The position numbers and the translations under genes were made by a program. Shown piece by piece: positions 6,961 through 16,422 of a DNA stretch of 46,953 nucleotides (positions within the stretch are counted from its first letter, which is position 1; every line of letters starts with the position of its first letter). The DNA is from Meiothermus sp. (lineage in GTDB: Bacteria; Deinococcota; Deinococci; Deinococcales; Thermaceae): assembly GCF_025056915.1 (NCBI RefSeq), contig NZ_JANWVH010000012.1, positions 508 through 47,460 of the forward strand, written 5' to 3'. Under the pieces are notes generated by a model. It saw only the letters and a program-made list of their open reading frames with translations. It was not told the DNA's origin and searched no databases.

Positions 6961-7140
6961 GGTGGGCCAAGGCCCCGGCCAGGGTGGTCATGGGCCAGCC
7001 CAAACTGGGCAAGGGGGTCTTGCGGGCCCCGTGCAGGAACTTCCACCACCGGAAGCGGAGGGTCGCCGCCCACAAGAGCAGGGCGGTGAAGCGGGCCGGG
7101 AGCAGCTTCAGCAAGTGGTCGGTGCGCGCCGCCCACCTGC
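6961..7140 (-). pseudogene. cbiB: Decayed adenosylcobinamide-phosphate synthase (cbiB/cobD) fragment
   Basis: About 60 codons on the minus strand contain ARTDHLLKLLPARFTALLL, then RKTPLPSLGWPMTTLAGALA. These match the C-terminal part of CbiB, the membrane enzyme that closes the aminopropanol arm of cobinamide (family pattern: D-DLLN-PARLTALLL and RK-PSPNAGWP-AA-AGALG). Only this end survives, fused by deletion to the cobQ remnant. Upstream, before the exported-protein gene, no further B12 sequence is visible. Confidence 0.65.
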
Positions 7141-7146
7141 CCACCC

Positions 7147-7176
7147 TTGGAGCAGGCAGCCATTTTTTGCTAACCT
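7147..7176 (+). promoter_or_regulatory. Candidate promoter of the exported protein gene
   Basis: TTGGAG (7147-7152), 18-bp spacer, TAACCT (7171-7176), 27 bp before the ATG at 7204. A moderate match only. Confidence 0.4.
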
Positions 7177-7203
7177 GATGCTGTCCTTAAATGGAGGCAG
7201 TCT

Positions 7204-8415
7204 ATGAGCAGGGCCATGGGGTTGGTTTTTCTATTGCTTTTGGGTTTTGCAGAGGAAGGACGACAGGGCGGCCTGGTCTACACAGTTCCCTCGGGCTGGC
7301 AGCAGGTGCGGCAGGGGGCCTACACCCTGCTTTTGCCACCCGACTTTAGTGAGGAGCGAAAGCTAGCCATTGTAATCACCGAAGGCACGGTGCTCAAGGG
7401 CGATTTTCAGACGACCTTCGAGCAAGTCCTGCGTGAGGCCCTGGCCAGCAACGAGGAACTGGTGCGCTCGAGCCCCCTGCAAAAGGAGCGCACGACGGAG
7501 GGCCTTGAAGTGCTTATGAAGCTGTTGGAGGTGCGGGAAAAGGGTGGGGGCAACCCTACAGTGCGGCTTTATATGGCCCTCAAGGCCGGCAACCGGATGG
7601 AGGTGCTGGTCATCATGGCCAGCCAGGCCCAGTTGTTCCGTGAGTACGAGGGTGCCATTGCTACCTTCACCGACTCCTTGCGGCTTTCTAACCCTTCCTC
7701 CGCACCTCAGGCCACCACCCTACCCCCCTCCTCCACCCCCATCGAGGGCCTCTATGTCGCCAACATTCTGCGTATGCGAGCCAACACCTATGGCCCTGGT
7801 TACACCTACACAAGCTTCAACGCCTTCTGGCTTTTTCTGTCGGGCGGACGACTCTACTTTGGCTTACCCCCAGGCGACCCGACCCGACTTGACTACGAGA
7901 AGGCCCGGCGCGAGGAGCCTGAGAGGGTGGGAAGCTACCGGATGGTGGGCAATCAGGTGCAGTTCACCTTTAGGGGAACTGCGGTGGCCTTCACCCGCGG
8001 GGCAGCCACAGTTCGGCTGGGCGCACTGTGGCCCGGCCAGACCGGGCCCACCGTCTTCCGGCGGGTGGAAAGCTGCGATGGCTGCAGGCTCAATGGGGTT
8101 TACGTTCGCAGGAGCTTCACCGACCTCACCAGTCCATTAGGCTCAGGAAATGTGAGCGGGGAGGTGCGCTTTCGCTTCGGCCCGGACGGGCGCTTTGAGG
8201 TGCAGGGCTTCACTGGATTCGCCGTGGTGGGGGAGGCGGCGGGGGTGGCGGGCAGCCAGCGCACCGGAGGGCAAGGCAGCTACCGCATCCAAAACAACAG
8301 GCTCGAGCTGACCTACAGCGACGGTCGCCGCGAACAGGCTTTTTTCTTCCGCTTTCCTGGCGAGGAAGAGGACGTGATCTCCATCAACGGCTTCAATTAC
8401 CTGCGCCAGCGATAG
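7204..8415 (+). CDS. Exported protein of unknown function, two-part beta-rich
   Basis: 403 residues. The start (ATG with GGAGGCA just upstream) is followed by a short hydrophobic signal (GLVFLLLLGFA), so the protein is probably secreted or periplasmic. Residues about 25-160 begin with YTVPSGWQQV and resemble the PsbP/DUF1795-like fold (inference from pattern, not a firm match). After a proline/threonine-rich hinge (about 163-178) the C-terminal half has two similar modules, each with an EGLYV or NGVYV start and a GSYRMVGNQVQFTF or GSYRIQNNRLELTY strand pair, suggesting an internal duplication. A lone CDGC lies between them. Function unknown. Confidence 0.75.
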   Translation: MSRAMGLVFLLLLGFAEEGRQGGLVYTVPSGWQQVRQGAYTLLLPPDFSEERKLAIVITEGTVLKGDFQTTFEQVLREALASNEELVRSSPLQKERTTEGLEVLMKLLEVREKGGGNPTVRLYMALKAGNRMEVLVIMASQAQLFREYEGAIATFTDSLRLSNPSSAPQATTLPPSSTPIEGLYVANILRMRANTYGPGYTYTSFNAFWLFLSGGRLYFGLPPGDPTRLDYEKARREEPERVGSYRMVGNQVQFTFRGTAVAFTRGAATVRLGALWPGQTGPTVFRRVESCDGCRLNGVYVRRSFTDLTSPLGSGNVSGEVRFRFGPDGRFEVQGFTGFAVVGEAAGVAGSQRTGGQGSYRIQNNRLELTYSDGRREQAFFFRFPGEEEDVISINGFNYLRQR

Positions 8416-8589
8416 CCTGCATCCTGCTGTGGCAGCACTCCCATGTGACCGGAGCCCAGTTCTGGCGTACTTCATCAGCGACCTCAGACCCTCCTGCCAT
8501 CCAAGCCGCACCGATGGCCGGGTTGGTATCGGGCCGGGGGATTGGCGGTGGCAGTGGGTGCAACACCGCTTTAGGGTACAGTACAGCTA
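8416..8589. other. Gap without a recognisable gene
   Basis: Between the exported protein stop and MITE copy D. Open frames exist on both strands but none has a ribosome site, family motif or sensible start. It may be remnant DNA. The stretch after the MITE (8740-8875) is likewise unassigned. Confidence 0.5.
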
Positions 8590-8739
8590 TATCGCGCCCT
8601 TCACAGACGTGGCTGCCCACGAAAACGAGAATGCCTCTGGGCCGAGACGCATGTTTTCGAGTTTCCAGGGGGCCACTGTTCTGTTCAGAACCAGGCTTTC
8701 TCGAACTCGAATGGCCCATAATGTGTGAAGAGCGCTCTA
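8590..8739 (+). mobile_element. MITE copy D, long form
   Basis: About 150 bp. Both ends are intact (TATCGCGCCCTTCACAG and GTGTGAAGAGCGCTCTA). It is longer than the other copies because about 45 bp are added in the loop of the central hairpin. The added part itself contains CGAAAAC and GTTTTCG as an inverted repeat. The second hairpin is the GTTCTG/CAGAAC variant. Confidence 0.82.
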
Positions 8740-8875
8740 ACCTGGCCTGTAATTATGATTATAGCGTATACATTCCATCCTGGCCAAAAGCCCTGCTACT
8801 GTTGCCCCTTATAGATAAGCCTGCCCTGTACGACCGTCTGCGGGATGCGAAGTGGACTGGTTCGCCCCCTTGAGT

Positions 8876-8900
8876 AAAAAACCCCCCGTCGCGGGGGGTG
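8876..8900 (-). terminator. Intrinsic terminator of glnN
   Basis: On the minus strand: CCCCCC stem, GCGA loop, GGGGGG stem, then TTTTTT. It begins about 25 bp after the glnN stop codon. Confidence 0.85.
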
Positions 8901-8924
8901 TTCGAGGCAGAAGTGGCGCGTTTT

Positions 8925-11075
8925 TTACTTGACAAACAGCATCTCGCGGTAGGAGGGCAGGGGCCAGTACTTGTCGGCCAAGATGCGCTCCAGCGCGTCG
9001 GCGGCCTTGCGCACCTCGGCCATGGCGGGCAGCACATTGTCGCGCATGTGGTGGGCTTTTTCGTGTACCTCGTCCCCGCCCAGTTCGGCGTTTTGCGCTT
9101 TGAGCTTCTCGAGGGCATCGGAGAGGGCGTCGGTGGCCTCCACAACCTGCTCGATGGTGCGCTCGGCTGCACGCGACTTAACCTCAATCTCGGAGAGCTC
9201 GGCCAGGTAGCTCAAGGCCCCCGGCAGAATCTGGGTCTGGGCGATCCACTCGGTGGTCTCGCCCTCGATGTTGACCTGCTTGAAGTAGATGTCGTACATG
9301 ATTTCCTGGCGGGCGTGAATCTCGCGTTCGTTGAGCACCCCCAGGCGGCTGAAGAGCTTTACGTTTTTCTCGTCGGTGAAGTGTTCGATGGCATCAATGG
9401 CGGTCCGCAGGTTCAGCAGCCCGCGCTTGGCGGCTTCTTTGTGCCAGGCCGCCGAGTAGCCGTCGCCGTTGAAGACGATGCGCTTGTGCTTGGCGTAGGT
9501 TTCTTTGATGGTCTCTAGGGCGGCCTGCTCAAAGCCCATCTTCTTCTTCATCTTGGACTCCACCGCGTCCATCAGGGCGTCAATGGCATCGGCCACGATG
9601 GTGTTGAGCACGGTGATGGGGAAGGAGATGCTCTGGCTGCTGCCCACCGCACGGAACTCGAACTTGTTGCCGGTGAAAGCGAAGGGCGAGGTGCGGTTGC
9701 GGTCGCCGGCGTGTTTGGGTAAAGGGGGCAGCACCGGGGTGCCAAGCTGGAGAATCCCTGCTTTCTTGCCCGAGCCCCCCTTGCCGCTGGCCAGCCGCTC
9801 GAAGATGTCGGTAAGCTGGTCGCCCAGGAAGATGGAGATGATGGCCGGCGGGGCTTCGTTGGCCCCCAGGCGGTGGTCGTTGGAGGCCGAGGCCACGCTG
9901 ATGCGCAGCAGATCCTGGTGCATGTCCACCGCCTTGATGACGGCAGCGCAGAAGAACAGGAATTGCAGGTTGTCGTGGGGGGTGTCGCCGGGCTCGAGCA
10001 GGTTGATGCCGGTGTCGGTGCCCATGCTCCAGTTGCAGTGCTTGCCCGAGCCGTTGATGCCCGCAAAGGGCTTCTCGTGCAGGAGCGCCACCATGCCATA
10101 GCGCCGCGCGGTGTTTTTGAGTACCTGCATGATGAGCTGCTGGTGATCGGCGGCGATGTTGGAGGGCTCGAAGATGGGGGCAATCTCGTACTGGCCGGGG
10201 GCCACCTCGTTGTGGCGGGTCTTGACCGGAATTCCCAACGCATAGAGCTGGTTCTCTACATCGGTCATGAAGGAAAGCACCCGGTCGGGAATGGAACCGA
10301 AGTAGTGGTCCTCAAGTTCCTGGCCGCGCGGCGGCTTGGCCCCGAAGAGGGTGCGCCCGGTCATGACCAGGTCGGGGCGGCGGTAGTAGAACTCCTCGTC
10401 AATCAGGAAGTACTCCTGCTCGGCTCCCAGGGTCGAGGACACCTTGTTGGCCTCCACGCCAAAGTATTTGAGGGCCCGCTGGGCGCTTTTGTTGAGGGCC
10501 TCAATCGAGCGCAGCAGGGGGGTTTTGAGGTCGAGGGCCTCCCCGGTCCAGCTGGCAAAAGCGGTGGGGATGCAAAGCGTGGCCCCGTTGGCATGGCGCA
10601 TGATGAAGGCGGGTGAGGTGGGGTCCCAGGCGGTGTAGCCCCGTGCCTCGAAGGTGGCCCTGAGCCCACCCGAAGGGAACGAAGAAGCATCTGGCTCGGC
10701 CTGGATGAGCTCCTTGCCCGTGAAAGAGGCAATCACCTTGCCTTCGGAGATGGGGGTATAGAAGCTGTCGTGCTTCTCGGCGGTATAGCCGGTCAGGGGG
10801 TGGAACCAGTGGGTGTAGTGGGTTGCGCCTTTTTCCAGGGCCCACTTTTTCATGGCCAGGGCGATGGTATCGGCAATGCTGGGGTCGAGCGGGGTGCCCT
10901 TTTCGATGGTGGCCTGGAGCGATTTCCAGACCGGCTTGGACACCAGCTCGCGCAGCTCGTCTATGTCGAGCACATCGCTTGCGAAGACCTCTCCAGCGAT
11001 GTCGCTGGAAACCTTGCGCACGTCCTTGAACCGCCAGTTGCGGGCCGCCGAGATGACATCAAAATCGTGGTTCAC
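8925..11075 (-). CDS. glnN: Type III glutamine synthetase
   Basis: About 716 residues, the size of GSIII, a cytoplasmic ATP-dependent enzyme that makes glutamine from glutamate and ammonia. GSIII signatures are present: [99 protein letters not shown] and the end [14 protein letters not shown] at 11075 is chosen because GGAGG (11080-11084 on the plus strand as CCTCC) lies 4 nt before it. An in-frame GTG at 11114, directly against a palindromic operator, could serve on a leaderless transcript and would add 13 residues. It is a single gene, closed by a strong terminator. Confidence 0.93.
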   Translation of the reverse strand: MNHDFDVISAARNWRFKDVRKVSSDIAGEVFASDVLDIDELRELVSKPVWKSLQATIEKGTPLDPSIADTIALAMKKWALEKGATHYTHWFHPLTGYTAEKHDSFYTPISEGKVIASFTGKELIQAEPDASSFPSGGLRATFEARGYTAWDPTSPAFIMRHANGATLCIPTAFASWTGEALDLKTPLLRSIEALNKSAQRALKYFGVEANKVSSTLGAEQEYFLIDEEFYYRRPDLVMTGRTLFGAKPPRGQELEDHYFGSIPDRVLSFMTDVENQLYALGIPVKTRHNEVAPGQYEIAPIFEPSNIAADHQQLIMQVLKNTARRYGMVALLHEKPFAGINGSGKHCNWSMGTDTGINLLEPGDTPHDNLQFLFFCAAVIKAVDMHQDLLRISVASASNDHRLGANEAPPAIISIFLGDQLTDIFERLASGKGGSGKKAGILQLGTPVLPPLPKHAGDRNRTSPFAFTGNKFEFRAVGSSQSISFPITVLNTIVADAIDALMDAVESKMKKKMGFEQAALETIKETYAKHKRIVFNGDGYSAAWHKEAAKRGLLNLRTAIDAIEHFTDEKNVKLFSRLGVLNEREIHARQEIMYDIYFKQVNIEGETTEWIAQTQILPGALSYLAELSEIEVKSRAAERTIEQVVEATDALSDALEKLKAQNAELGGDEVHEKAHHMRDNVLPAMAEVRKAADALERILADKYWPLPSYREMLFVK

Positions 11076-11114
11076 ATGGCCTCCATAGGGCGGAGCCGGG
11101 TCGTCGGATGCCAC

Positions 11115-11135
11115 TTAGATGCATATTGCATCTAA
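11115..11135. promoter_or_regulatory. Palindrome next to the glnN start, related to the NrtR operator
   Basis: TTAGATGC-N5-GCATCTAA, perfect 8-bp arms. Its core ATGC-(A)TATT-GCAT is nearly the same as the palindrome at 11320-11338 in the nrtR promoter, so the same regulator probably binds both. It abuts the alternative glnN start at 11114. The two sites are about 205 bp apart, which would also allow looping. Confidence 0.6.
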
Positions 11136-11298
11136 TGAAGCTGGCTTTGGACGTTCTTCCGAGCTGCCGCTCGCGCTAACACTTTACCATATGTTGCGAA
11201 AAATCAACACTTCATTCCTGAAAAAAATATCAGGTGTTACAGAATTTATGTACATTTTTCACTTCGCATCTCCAGTTGCCGCCATCGAATGGAGGGCC

Positions 11299-11327
11299 TT
11301 GACTTATCGACACTATACATATATGCT
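11299..11327 (+). promoter_or_regulatory. Promoter of nrtR-nadM-nadV
   Basis: TTGACT (11299-11304), 17-bp spacer, TATGCT (11322-11327). The -10 lies inside the palindromic operator, as expected for an autorepressed gene. Transcription would start near 11334, about 33 nt before the ATG. Confidence 0.6.
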
Positions 11328-11338
11328 TATTGCATATA
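11320..11338. promoter_or_regulatory. Palindromic operator in the nrtR promoter
   Basis: TATATGC-N5-GCATATA covers the -10 of the NAD-salvage operon. NrtR proteins bind palindromes in front of their own and NAD genes and release them in the presence of ADP-ribose, so this is the likely NrtR site. The exact consensus differs between phyla, so the assignment rests on position and on the second copy at 11115. Confidence 0.6.
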
Positions 11339-11366
11339 AGAGGCCGGGTTGAGGAGCAAGCCAGGC

Positions 11367-12128
11367 ATGAACCGACGCAACAGCGAAGAACAGCGCTTCC
11401 TGGACAACTACGACGCCACTGCCTTTGAACGACCCTCGGTCACGGTGGATGTGGTTATCCTGACCCTGCGCGAAGGGCATCTGGAGGCCCTGCTGGTCAA
11501 GCGCAAGGAGCATCCTTTCCTCAACTACTGGAGCCTGCCGGGCGGTTTTGTGCAACTGCACGAGTCGCTGGACGAGGCCGCGGCGCGGGTGCTGCGACAA
11601 AAAGCCGGGTTGGAGGGGGTGGTGGGCCTCGAGCGGGAAGGCGCCCTGCATCCCCCCATCTACCTCGAGCAGCTCTACACCTTTGGCCACCCCCAGCGCG
11701 ACCCTCGGATGCGCGTGATCAGCGTGGCCTATTACGCCCTGGTCGAGGCCAGCCACATCCGCGAGGTGGGCGAGGAAACCGCCCTTTTCAAGCTGCGGGT
11801 GCCCCCCGGCGCCGACAGCGTGGAGATTTTCGACCACAAGCACAAGAAGTACTCGCTGGCCTTCGACCACGCCGAGATTCTGGCGGTGGCCGTGCGGCGC
11901 ATCCGGGGGAAGCTCGGCTACACCCCCATTGGCTTCGAGCTGCTGCCCGAGCGCTTTACCCTGCGCCAGCTGCAAAACGTCCACGAGACCATCCTGCAAA
12001 CCAAGCTCAACAAAGACTCCTTCCGGCGCAAGATGCTGGCCTCGGGGATGCTCGAGCCCACCGGCGAACTCGAGCGCGGGGTGGGTTTCAGGCCTGCCGA
12101 GCTGTACCGCTTCCGGAGAGAAGCATGA
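11367..12128 (+). CDS. nrtR: NrtR, Nudix-related transcriptional regulator of NAD metabolism
   Basis: 253 residues: an N-terminal Nudix domain (about 20-150) and a C-terminal winged helix (about 165-250, PIGFELLPERFTLRQLQNVHETIL). The Nudix box is degenerate: GGFVQLHESLDEAA is followed by RVLRQKAGL where an enzyme has REL-EETG. It has therefore lost its metal-binding glutamates, as in NrtR regulators, which bind ADP-ribose instead of cleaving it. ATG 11367 follows GAGGAG. The gene is first in an operon with nadM-nudix (4-nt ATGA overlap) and nadV, the classic NrtR regulon, and has a palindrome over its promoter. Confidence 0.9.
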   Translation: MNRRNSEEQRFLDNYDATAFERPSVTVDVVILTLREGHLEALLVKRKEHPFLNYWSLPGGFVQLHESLDEAAARVLRQKAGLEGVVGLEREGALHPPIYLEQLYTFGHPQRDPRMRVISVAYYALVEASHIREVGEETALFKLRVPPGADSVEIFDHKHKKYSLAFDHAEILAVAVRRIRGKLGYTPIGFELLPERFTLRQLQNVHETILQTKLNKDSFRRKMLASGMLEPTGELERGVGFRPAELYRFRREA

Positions 12129-13150
12129 AAACGGCTGTATTTATCGGGCGCTTTCAGCCGCCGCACCAGGCCCACCTGCAGACCATCACCCGCGCCCTGG
12201 CCCGCTTTGAACGGCTGGTGGTGGTGCTGGGCAGCGCGCGCTGCTACCCCACCCCCAAAAACCCCTTCAGCGCGGAGGAGCGCGAGGCCATGATCCGGGC
12301 CAGTCTGGGAGACGGGGCGGCGCGGCTTCACTTTGTAGCCATTCCAGACGACTTCTACGACGACCCCCGCTGGTTCCGCACGGTGCGGGCGGCGGTGCAG
12401 GCCATCACCGGCCCAGAGGCCCACATCTGCATCACCGGCCACGACAAGGACGAGAGCAGCTACTACCTGCATGGCTTTGGCGACTGGCCCTTTGAGCCGA
12501 GCGGGGTGGTCAGCCCCCTCAACGCCACCGATGTGCGCAACAGCTATTTTGCTGGGAAGCCCGACTGGAGGCCCCTGGTGCCCGAGGCCGTGCGGCAGTT
12601 CATGGAACAGTTTGCCACCACCGCCCTGTTTGCCCGCTTGCAGGCCGAGTGGAAAACCCTTCAGTACTACCGCTCGCTCGAGCGACGCTACCCTTACCCC
12701 ATCATCCACGTTGCCACCGATGCCATGGTGCTGGCCCAGGCCCACGTACTTCTGGTCGAGCGGGCTGGGGCGCTCAGCAAGGGGGCCTGGGCCCTGCCGG
12801 GGGGCTATGTGGAGCCCCAGGAGACCCTGCTCGAGGCCGCCCTGCGCGAGCTTTTCGAAGAGACCGGCCTGAGGCTAGAGCCCAGTCAGCTGACAGCCAG
12901 CAAAGCCTTCGACTACCCAGGCCGCAGCCTGCGCGGCAGGGTCATCAGCCACGGCCACTTTTTCGACCTGGGCAACGCCCCACCCCCCCCAGTGCAGGGC
13001 CAGGACGATGCAGCCCGGGCCTTCTGGCTGCCCCTGGACGAACTGCCCAACCACCAAGCCTGCTTCTTCGAGGATCACTACCTGGAAATTCGCTGGTTCC
13101 TGGAGCACCATCGCCAAGAGCTTGCAGCCAAGACCTACAGCGCCCTATAA
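12125..13150 (+). CDS. nadM: Bifunctional NMN adenylyltransferase / Nudix hydrolase
   Basis: 341 residues. The N-terminal half is a nucleotidyltransferase with GRFQPPHQAH (about 8-17) and NATDVRNSYF in place of the ISGT-x-R motif; NadM joins NMN and ATP to give NAD. The C-terminal half has an intact Nudix box (GGYVEPQETLLEAALRELFEETG, split at about residues 227-249), so unlike its neighbour NrtR it should be an active hydrolase, by family knowledge acting on ADP-ribose or NAD-related compounds. This two-domain protein is a standard member of NrtR regulons. Its start overlaps the nrtR stop; nadV follows after 23 bp. Confidence 0.93.
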   Translation: MKTAVFIGRFQPPHQAHLQTITRALARFERLVVVLGSARCYPTPKNPFSAEEREAMIRASLGDGAARLHFVAIPDDFYDDPRWFRTVRAAVQAITGPEAHICITGHDKDESSYYLHGFGDWPFEPSGVVSPLNATDVRNSYFAGKPDWRPLVPEAVRQFMEQFATTALFARLQAEWKTLQYYRSLERRYPYPIIHVATDAMVLAQAHVLLVERAGALSKGAWALPGGYVEPQETLLEAALRELFEETGLRLEPSQLTASKAFDYPGRSLRGRVISHGHFFDLGNAPPPPVQGQDDAARAFWLPLDELPNHQACFFEDHYLEIRWFLEHHRQELAAKTYSAL

Positions 13151-13173
13151 GCCTGTCCAAAGGAGAGGTAAAG

Positions 13174-14565
13174 ATGAAACCCCTCAACCCCCATAACCTG
13201 ATTCTCAACACCGACAGCTACAAGGCCAGCCACTTTGCCCAGTTTCCCAAGGGCATGACCTTCGCAAGCTGGTACATCGAGAGCCGGGGCGGCGACTCCA
13301 ACTTCGTTCGCTTCTTTGGCCTGCAAGCCTTCCTGATAGAGTATCTTTCCAAAGGGGTCAGCCTGGCCGATGTGGAGGAGGCCCAGGCCGTCTTTAGCGC
13401 CCACGGGTTGCCCTTTCCCTACGAGGGCTGGCGCTACGTTGCCCAGGAGCTGGGGGGGCGGTTGCCGGTGCGCATCCGGGCCGTGCCGGAGGGGATGGTG
13501 GTGCCCGTTCACAACCCTTTGGTCATCATCGAGAGCACCGACCCCAAGGTGCCCTGGCTGCCCGGCTGGCTCGAGACCGCCCTGCTGCGGGCAGTCTGGT
13601 ACCCCACCACGGTCTGCACCATCTCCTGGGAAATCCGGCAGATTATCCGGGCCGCGCTGGAAAAAACCGCCGACGACCCCGAAGCCGAGCTGCCCTTCAA
13701 GCTGCACGATTTCGGTGCACGGGGGGTGAGCAGCCTGGAGAGCGCCGGCCTGGGCGGGATGGCCCACCTGGTCAACTTCCAGGGCACCGACACCGTGACT
13801 GCTTTGGTGTATGCCCGCAACTACTACGGGGCCGAGATGGCTGGCTACTCGATTCCGGCCATGGAACACTCCACCGTGACCAGCTTTGGGCCTGCCGGCG
13901 AGGCCCAGGCCTACCGGCAGATGATCGAGACCTTCGGCCAGCCGGGGGCCCTTTTTGCCATGGTGATTGACTCCTACAACCGCGAGCACGCCGTGAGCCA
14001 GATTATTGGTGAGGAGCTCAGAGACCTGATTGTGGCCTCGGGCGCGACCCCGGTGATTCGCCCCGACTCCGGCGACCCGCCCTTCGTGGTGCTGCGGACG
14101 GTGCAGACCCTGGAAGCCAGGTTCGGCGCGACGACCAACAAGAAGGGCTACAAGGTGCTGAACGGGGTGCGGGTCATCCAGGGCGACGGCATCAACGCTG
14201 CCAGCATCCGCAAGATTCTCTTCCTGCTCGAGCAGTGGGGTTACAGCGCCTCCAATGTGGCTTTTGGCATGGGCGGGGCTCTCTTGCAACACCCCCACCG
14301 CGACACCCAGAAGTTCGCCCAGAAGCTGCACTTGGTCACGGTGGAGGGCCAGACCTACGGGGTGAGCAAGAGCCCGGTGGACGACCCCAGCAAGCTCTCC
14401 AAGAAGGGGCGGCTCGAGGTGATTCGCGACGAGCGGGGCATCCGCACCATCGAACTACCGGCAGAAGCGCCGGCGGCACACCCACAGAGCATCCTGCACA
14501 CCGTTTTCGAGAACGGCCAGATTACCCGGCGCTACACCTTCGAAGAGGTGCGGCGCAACGCCTAG
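13174..14565 (+). CDS. nadV: Nicotinamide phosphoribosyltransferase
   Basis: 463 residues. It converts nicotinamide and PRPP to NMN, which NadM then adenylates, so the operon encodes a two-step NAD salvage route. Visible motifs: TDSYKASHF near the N-terminus, [19 protein letters not shown] with His232 (the phosphorylated histidine of the family), [10 protein letters not shown] and GDGIN. ATG 13174 has AGGAGAGG upstream. The TAG stop shares the bases CTAG with the stop codon of the convergent deoB gene, leaving no space between them. Confidence 0.94.
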   Translation: MKPLNPHNLILNTDSYKASHFAQFPKGMTFASWYIESRGGDSNFVRFFGLQAFLIEYLSKGVSLADVEEAQAVFSAHGLPFPYEGWRYVAQELGGRLPVRIRAVPEGMVVPVHNPLVIIESTDPKVPWLPGWLETALLRAVWYPTTVCTISWEIRQIIRAALEKTADDPEAELPFKLHDFGARGVSSLESAGLGGMAHLVNFQGTDTVTALVYARNYYGAEMAGYSIPAMEHSTVTSFGPAGEAQAYRQMIETFGQPGALFAMVIDSYNREHAVSQIIGEELRDLIVASGATPVIRPDSGDPPFVVLRTVQTLEARFGATTNKKGYKVLNGVRVIQGDGINAASIRKILFLLEQWGYSASNVAFGMGGALLQHPHRDTQKFAQKLHLVTVEGQTYGVSKSPVDDPSKLSKKGRLEVIRDERGIRTIELPAEAPAAHPQSILHTVFENGQITRRYTFEEVRRNA

Positions 14566-15710
14566 AGGAAGGGGCTGCCGGGGCCTTCCCAGCCAAGCCC
14601 GAAGGCGCGGGCCCAGCTCGCCGCCAGGTCGGCGAAGGTCGCGCGGGTGCCCAGGTCTTTACCGGCCATCCCCGGCCCCACCACCAGGAGCATCCCGTAC
14701 TCGCGGGTGTGGTCGGTGCCCCGGTAGGTGGGGTCGTTGCCGTGGTCGGAAACGATAAAGAGGTAGTCCTCGGGGCCCAGGGCTTCCACAAAATCGGGCA
14801 GCCGGGCATCGAAGGCGGCCAGGGCCTCGGCGTAGCCTGCGGGGTCGCGGCGGTGTCCGTACCTGGCGTCGAAGTCCACCAGGTTGGTGAAGACCAGGCC
14901 GGCGAAGGGCTCGCGCATCAGCTCCAGGGTGCGCTCCATGCCCAGGGCATTGCTGCCGGCCTTGACCTCGCGGGTGAAGCCCCGGTGGGCGTAGATGTCG
15001 GGAATCTTACCCACCCCCACCACCTCCAGGCCGCTGGCCTTTAGGGCGTCCAGAACGTTGGGCGGAGGTTCTAAGGCAAAGTCCCGGCGCAGGTCCTCGC
15101 GGCGGTAGAAGTGCCCCGGCTCGCCCTCAAAGGGGCGGGCAATCACCCGGGCGCAGGCCAGCGGCCCCACCAGCAGCTCGCGGGCGGTTCGACACCAGTC
15201 GTAGAGGGTTTCCAGCGGCACCTTTCCGATGTGCGCCGCCACCTGAAAAACCGAGTCCGCCGAGGTGTAGACGATGGGAAAACCGGTGCGCAGGTGTTCG
15301 TCGCCAAAGTCGCGGATGGCCTCGGTGCCGGAGTAGGGCTGGTTGAGCAGGTAGCCCTCGACCCCTATGCGCTGGCAGAAGGCGGCCAGGAAATCCGCCG
15401 GAAAACCCTGGGGAAAAACCTGGAAGGGGTGCTCGAGGCGAATCCCCACAAACTCCCAGTGGCCGGTGGAGGTGTCCTTGCCGGGGTTGACCTCAACCAT
15501 GCGGCCAAAGCCCCCCAAAGGCGCTGTGACCTTGGGCAGGGTGTGTACCCCTGGCACGTGGCCCAGCCCCAGCGAGGCCAGGTGGGGCAGCTTCAGGCCG
15601 GTCTTGAGCACGGTATGGTCGAGGGTATCGGCCCCCTCATCGCCAAACCGGGCAGCGTCGGGCAGGTAACCCAGCCCCACCGAGTCCAGCACGATGGTGG
15701 TGATCTTCAT
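14562..15710 (-). CDS. deoB: Phosphopentomutase
   Basis: 382 residues of the alkaline-phosphatase superfamily. It interconverts (deoxy)ribose 1-phosphate and 5-phosphate for nucleoside breakdown. Motifs: VLDSVGLG with metal ligand Asp9, [10 protein letters not shown] with the phosphorylated threonine, [18 protein letters not shown] and the metal site [20 protein letters not shown] 15710 is chosen because homologues begin just before the VLDSVG strand; upstream in-frame codons have no similarity. It is alone and convergent with nadV. Confidence 0.95.
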   Translation of the reverse strand: MKITTIVLDSVGLGYLPDAARFGDEGADTLDHTVLKTGLKLPHLASLGLGHVPGVHTLPKVTAPLGGFGRMVEVNPGKDTSTGHWEFVGIRLEHPFQVFPQGFPADFLAAFCQRIGVEGYLLNQPYSGTEAIRDFGDEHLRTGFPIVYTSADSVFQVAAHIGKVPLETLYDWCRTARELLVGPLACARVIARPFEGEPGHFYRREDLRRDFALEPPPNVLDALKASGLEVVGVGKIPDIYAHRGFTREVKAGSNALGMERTLELMREPFAGLVFTNLVDFDARYGHRRDPAGYAEALAAFDARLPDFVEALGPEDYLFIVSDHGNDPTYRGTDHTREYGMLLVVGPGMAGKDLGTRATFADLAASWARAFGLGWEGPGSPFL

Positions 15711-15861
15711 GCCCCAAGCATACTGGAGCCCAGGAGAAACGCGAGCTGCGAGCGTACTGGCTGGGTTGAAGTCGGCACGCTTCAGTCCTAGGCCCCGCAA
15801 CATCAAGAAGCCTCCACAGACCTTTCATCTCCCTCAGGGTGTGCTCTGTTTTGCTGGAAGC

Positions 15862-16368
15862 ATGACCAGATGGTGGGGCTTGGGCCTCATGCTGGCCGCC
15901 TTGGCGCTGGCCCAAACCGGGCTTACCCCGGCCACCGGCGGCAGCTTCCGGCTTGAGGTGCGTGGACTGAACCTGGGCCGGTTGCCCGCCAAGCCTCAGA
16001 TTCGGGTAATGGGGGAGGTGTTCAAAGACTCGGCTCGCGTGAGCCTGCACTTTTTTGCCGACCCCAACTCCAATCCACCCCCCTATGCGCCGCGCATTCT
16101 TTCGCTTGATCTCAAAGGGCCTCTGAAACAAGGGCAGACCTACCGGATTGGCGACCCTTTGCACGCCCAGGTGCAGGGCACCCTGAGCTATGTGGACGAC
16201 CGCAACCCCAACAACCGCCAAAGCTGGGGCGGCAGCGGGAACGTGACCATCACCGCCCTGACCCCCACCCGCCTGACCCTAGAGGGGAAGAACATCCAGA
16301 TGACCAGCCCCCAACATGGCAGCTTCGTGATGAGCTTTCTGATTACGGTGGATCGCCTGCTTCGCTGA
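15862..16368 (+). CDS. Exported protein of unknown function
   Basis: 168 residues. The N-terminus MTRWWGLGLMLAALALAQ is a typical signal peptide with cleavage near ALAQ-T. The mature part is beta-rich (FRLEVRGLNLG, RVSLHFFADPNSNPP, NVTITALTPTRLTLEGKNIQM) with no cysteines and no family motif that I recognise. The weak GGAAG upstream is the only ribosome-site candidate. It is divergent from deoB and followed by a hairpin and then uppS. It could be a cell-envelope or adhesion-related protein, but this is a guess. Confidence 0.65.
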   Translation: MTRWWGLGLMLAALALAQTGLTPATGGSFRLEVRGLNLGRLPAKPQIRVMGEVFKDSARVSLHFFADPNSNPPPYAPRILSLDLKGPLKQGQTYRIGDPLHAQVQGTLSYVDDRNPNNRQSWGGSGNVTITALTPTRLTLEGKNIQMTSPQHGSFVMSFLITVDRLLR

Positions 16369-16422
16369 AACCGGCATTCCTCGGGCGAGCGAAGGAAGCA
16401 AGCGCAGATGCCTCCAATGGCG

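Noticed and set aside
8393..8719. Possible small gene in the gap after the exported protein.
   Set aside because: The frame runs through MITE copy D and has no recognisable domain or ribosome site.
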